Shown in pieces: positions 6,274 through 8,688 of a stretch of DNA of 8,688 nucleotides. A model generated the notes under the pieces. The model did no database searches. It worked only from the letters and a program-made list of their open reading frames with translations, and had not been told where the DNA came from. Position 1 is the stretch's first letter. Each line of letters opens with the position of its first letter. The stretch comes from an uncultured Clostridia bacterium (GTDB lineage Bacteria; Bacillota; Clostridia; Oscillospirales; UBA644): the NCBI GenBank assembly GCA_904502105.1, contig CAJGDF010000065.1:1-8688 (forward strand), in the 5' to 3' direction. Both the position numbers and the translations under genes were made by a program.

Positions 6274-7008
6274 TTAAAATCCTTTCTTCATCTCGACATA
6301 ATGTTTTTTTCTCATCGCACGGCGAGCCGCTTTGAATATCTGACGCGCTTCTTTTCCTGAAACAGCGCATTTTTCCGGCTTCGACGGGAAGAAATGATTT
6401 GCTATTACTATGCCGTAATGTATTGTATCGCCGTCGATAAGATCGATGTTGCTGACAGTTCGAACTTCTTTGATCGACGGGTTGAACATAACGACGGGTA
6501 CACAGTCTATCTGACTGTCTTTTAATGCGTAGTTTATGGACGCCGCATATTTAACGAGTCCCACAGGCGATTTTTTCTTACGCTTGTTTACGGTTAACTT
6601 GTGAAACGCCATGGTCAGCTGACCGATAATGCCTTCATCTTCCATGGGTGCCAGACCTCTGTGGTCGGAAACGTGCCATGTTGAGGGGGATGTGAACATA
6701 ACGGTCGCTTTGACTTTTCGGTAGCTTTTAAGCTTGATTATGTAAAGCTTTTTACCTGAAAGAAGCATAAAGTCGGGCTTATGGTTCCAGAAATGCGGAA
6801 CTATAAATCCGGATAAGCCAACCTTTGCAAATTTTGCGTTGCAAAAAATGCATCTTATGAACAGTATCGTTCTGACCACAAGATATCGCAGCAGCGGAAA
6901 TATAATGAAACATATCGCCGCAGTTATAAGCGAAACCACAATTATAAAAACTATCGCCGCTTCAAAAAAGGACATCGCCAACGGCATTGTGTGAACTTCG
7001 GGGGGCAT
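6274..7008 (-). CDS. Membrane-anchored NERD-like protein, probably catalytically inactive
   Basis: The 244-residue protein has a strong transmembrane segment at about 17-40 and a hydrophobic, arginine-dotted continuation to about 55. A soluble domain follows that resembles the NERD (nuclease-related) fold. Asp79 (KPDFMLL) and Lys94 (YIIKLKSY) match the NERD pattern D-x12-E-x-K in spacing, but the Glu position is Lys92, so a metal-dependent nuclease site would be broken. A later GIIGQLTMAFHKL segment fits the NERD glutamine helix, and CVPVVMFNP fits the following strand. The last 30 residues are very basic. The family assignment is mine by motif and spacing and is tentative; a plain hypothetical membrane protein is the fallback. 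The start at 7008 has only a distant GGAG (12 nt); ATG codons at residues 8 and 12 have no better site. It is the first gene of the MutS-like operon. Confidence 0.6.
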   Translation of the reverse strand: MPPEVHTMPLAMSFFEAAIVFIIVVSLITAAICFIIFPLLRYLVVRTILFIRCIFCNAKFAKVGLSGFIVPHFWNHKPDFMLLSGKKLYIIKLKSYRKVKATVMFTSPSTWHVSDHRGLAPMEDEGIIGQLTMAFHKLTVNKRKKKSPVGLVKYAASINYALKDSQIDCVPVVMFNPSIKEVRTVSNIDLIDGDTIHYGIVIANHFFPSKPEKCAVSGKEARQIFKAARRAMRKKHYVEMKKGF

Positions 7009-7043
7009 CTTATTTTAGATCTCCGTTCTATGTCTTTTCAATA

Positions 7044-7072
7044 ATTATAGCATATCTTTAATGATATTTCAA
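7044..7072 (-). promoter_or_regulatory. Promoter of the NERD-like/MutS-like operon
   Basis: On the minus strand TTGAAA (7067-7072) and TATAAT (7044-7049) are 17 bp apart, with TGC directly before the -10 making it an extended -10 promoter. The start would be near 7037, about 29 nt before the first gene. Within the spacer lies an inverted repeat ATATC-N6-GATAT (7052-7067), a possible operator. Confidence 0.75.
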
Positions 7073-7112
7073 GAATTATTTTATGTGATTTGTAACAAAA
7101 AAATCGTTTGTC

Positions 7113-7134
7113 GAATAATAAAAAAACATTATTC
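7113..7134. repeat. Small AT-rich inverted repeat
   Basis: GAATAAT (7113-7119) and ATTATTC (7128-7134) form a 7-bp stem around an A-rich 8-nt loop. It abuts the terminator hairpin at 7136-7173, so two hairpins sit side by side between the divergent promoters. The role is unknown; on the minus strand the loop is T-rich. Confidence 0.5.
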
Positions 7135-7135
7135 T

Positions 7136-7173
7136 GCACAAATATCGTAAAGTGAAGATATTTGTGCTTTTTT
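7136..7173 (+). terminator. Intrinsic terminator between divergent promoters
   Basis: An 11-bp perfect stem (7136-7146 with 7157-7167, arms GCACAAATATC/GATATTTGTGC) with a 10-nt loop is followed by six T on the plus strand (7168-7173). It is a good plus-strand Rho-independent terminator, but no plus-strand gene precedes it: the DNA to the left is the minus-strand operon and its promoter. It ends 2 bp before the -35 box of the ABC exporter promoter. Confidence 0.75.
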
Positions 7174-7175
7174 CA

Positions 7176-7204
7176 TTGAAATTTTATATGATTTATGTTA
7201 TAAT
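7176..7204 (+). promoter_or_regulatory. Promoter of the ABC exporter gene
   Basis: TTGAAA (7176-7181) and TATAAT (7199-7204) are separated by 17 bp, with TG at 7196-7197 giving an extended -10. Transcription would begin near 7211, leaving a leader of about 48 nt to the TTG start. The architecture is the same as the opposing promoter at 7044-7072. Confidence 0.8.
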
Positions 7205-7258
7205 GTTTATGTCGGTTGTTTGCCGCATAAATCTGCATTGAAAGGGAGTCATTTTGAC

Positions 7259-8688
7259 TTGATAAAACTTCTTCGTTATCTGAAAAAACATTGGATCGAA
7301 AGTATTTTCGGACCGCTGTTCAAATTCCTTGAGGCTTGCTTTGAATTAACTGTGCCTGTAATAATGGCGAATATGATAGATATCGGTATAAAAAATGCCG
7401 ATAAGGAATACGTGCTGCGTTCGGGTGCGATCGTTGTCGGGCTTGGCCTTCTCGGCTTTGTCTGCGCTCTTACGGCTCAGTTCTTTGCTGCTAAAGCATC
7501 CATGGCTTTCGGTACGGCTCTTCGAAACGATCTTTATAAGCATATTTCAACATTCTCCGCAACCGAGCTTGACCGTTTCGGTACGTCCACTCTTATAACA
7601 AGGCTCGGCGCAGACGTTATCCAGACGCAGTCCGGCGTTAACCTGATTTTACGTCTGCTGCTCCGCTCTCCGTTTATCGTTGTGGGTGCGGTCGCAGCCT
7701 CGTTTATGATAGATGTAAAGCTCTCGCTGATATTCCTTATTGCGGTAATCATTCTTTCTTTTACCGTCTGGCTTATTATGAGCAAACTTCTTCCTCTTTA
7801 CAAAAAAACACGTAAAAATCTTGATAAAATAACAGTCAAGACCCGTGAAAATCTTACGGGCGCGCGCGTTGTACGTTCCTTCTCCGCACAGGAGTCCGAA
7901 AAGGCTGAGTTCAACACCGCCGCAGAAGATCTCTATTCTTCACAGATAATTTCGGGTAAGATCTCCGCGCTTTTAAACCCTCTTTCTTTTTCTGTTATCA
8001 ATCTCTCTGCCGCTGTTCTTATGTGGTTCGGTGCTCTTGCCGTTGATTCGGGTTCAATAACTCAGGGTCAGATAATCGCTCTTTTAAATTATATGACGCA
8101 GATTCTCATTGCTCTTCTTGCGCTCGCAAATCTCGTTGTTATGATAACAAAATCCACCGCATCCGCCGCAAGAATAAACGAGATCTTTGCCGAAAATCCG
8201 TCTGTCGTTGAAGGCGAAAAAGAGCTCGGCTCCGTTGAAAGCATATGCTTTGAAAATGTTTCATACAAATACCCCGGAGCTTCTCTCAATGCGGTTGAGG
8301 ATCTTTCTTTTAACATCAAAAAGGGCATGACTGTCGGTATCGTCGGCGGTACGGGTTCCGGTAAATCAACGCTCGTTTCTCTGCTTCTGCGTCAGGTCGA
8401 TCCTACCGACGGCAACGTTCTCTATAACGGACAACCCGTTTCGTCCTACACCTTCAAAAGCCTTCACTCCGCCGTATCTGCCGTTCCGCAGAAGCCTGCA
8501 CTCTTCTCCGGCACTGTCAGACAAAATCTTCTCTGGCGAAACGAAAATGCCTCCGATGAAGAGCTTTTTGCCGCTCTCGATATGGCGCAGGCATCCGATT
8601 TTATTGCAGGTGATCTTGATAAAACAGTTGCCAAGGCAGGCTCAAATCTTTCCGGCGGTCAGCGTCAGCGTTTAACTATCGCCCGCGC
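7259..8688 (+). CDS. ABC exporter subunit (fused membrane and ATPase domains), 3' end beyond the window
   Basis: The open frame from a TTG codon at 7259 reads 476 codons to the right edge. The TTG start is chosen because an AAGGGAG site lies 10 nt upstream and no ATG is in frame before residue 36, which is already inside the first membrane helix. Residues 1-300 are a type IV ABC exporter membrane domain with about six helices; the ELDRFGTSTLITRLGADV segment (103-120) is the typical first intracellular coupling region. The ATPase domain starts near 328, with A-loop Tyr338 (YKYPG), Walker A GGTGSGKST (363-371), Q-loop Gln411 (VPQKPALF) and signature LSGGQ (464-468). The window ends just before Walker B. 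Such half-transporters work as dimers to export drugs, lipids or peptides; this one resembles the first member of heterodimeric pairs, so a partner gene probably follows. The substrate is unknown. Confidence 0.93.
   Translation, partial: MIKLLRYLKKHWIESIFGPLFKFLEACFELTVPVIMANMIDIGIKNADKEYVLRSGAIVVGLGLLGFVCALTAQFFAAKASMAFGTALRNDLYKHISTFSATELDRFGTSTLITRLGADVIQTQSGVNLILRLLLRSPFIVVGAVAASFMIDVKLSLIFLIAVIILSFTVWLIMSKLLPLYKKTRKNLDKITVKTRENLTGARVVRSFSAQESEKAEFNTAAEDLYSSQIISGKISALLNPLSFSVINLSAAVLMWFGALAVDSGSITQGQIIALLNYMTQILIALLALANLVVMITKSTASAARINEIFAENPSVVEGEKELGSVESICFENVSYKYPGASLNAVEDLSFNIKKGMTVGIVGGTGSGKSTLVSLLLRQVDPTDGNVLYNGQPVSSYTFKSLHSAVSAVPQKPALFSGTVRQNLLWRNENASDEELFAALDMAQASDFIAGDLDKTVAKAGSNLSGGQRQRLTIAR

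Noticed and set aside
1..8688. CRISPR arrays, insertion sequences, long direct repeats
   Set aside because: Reading both strands showed no regularly spaced repeats, transposase genes or terminal inverted repeats.

Overview
The window looks like chromosomal DNA from an anaerobic, spore-forming member of the Clostridia, probably a gut-type Eubacteriales/Oscillospiraceae relative. The evidence is a rubrerythrin (strict-anaerobe oxidative stress protein), a YpeB-type spore germination protein, strong AGGAGG-like ribosome binding sites, AT-rich intergenic DNA with consensus sigma-A promoters, and moderate-GC genes. This assignment is inference; no rRNA or marker gene is present.

Layout from left to right. 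Positions 1-534 hold the start of a minus-strand GNAT acetyltransferase that runs off the left edge, driven by a perfect TTGACA-17-TATAAT promoter at 612-640. Positions 691-850 hold no protein gene but several inverted repeats, ending in an intrinsic terminator. A minus-strand tRNA-Ser(UGA) lies at 901-988, with its own perfect consensus promoter (1051-1079) and terminator (861-898). A long minus-strand gene array then occupies 7008 down to 1120, in transcription order: a membrane-anchored NERD-like protein, two MutS-like ATPases, rubrerythrin and ypeB. It ends in a terminator overlapping the ypeB stop codon. At 7009-7258 there are two divergent extended -10 promoters with an apparently orphan terminator between them. 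From 7259 to the right edge runs the first part of a plus-strand ABC exporter subunit that starts with TTG.

How the genes may work together. The first three genes of the array are packed with a 3-nt gap and a 1-nt overlap, so they are almost certainly co-translated. They encode two diverged, full-length MutS-like ATPases without a mismatch-recognition domain, plus a small membrane protein whose soluble part resembles a NERD nuclease domain that has lost its catalytic Glu. This trio is the most likely candidate for an undescribed system: a membrane-linked heteromeric MutS-like ATPase. Its function cannot be read from sequence. Rubrerythrin and ypeB follow at 62 and 71 nt with no clear terminator or promoter seen between them. 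They may be partly co-transcribed, but their roles (peroxide reduction, spore germination) do not obviously connect to the trio. The ypeB ribosome binding site lies inside a long hairpin, suggesting translational control.
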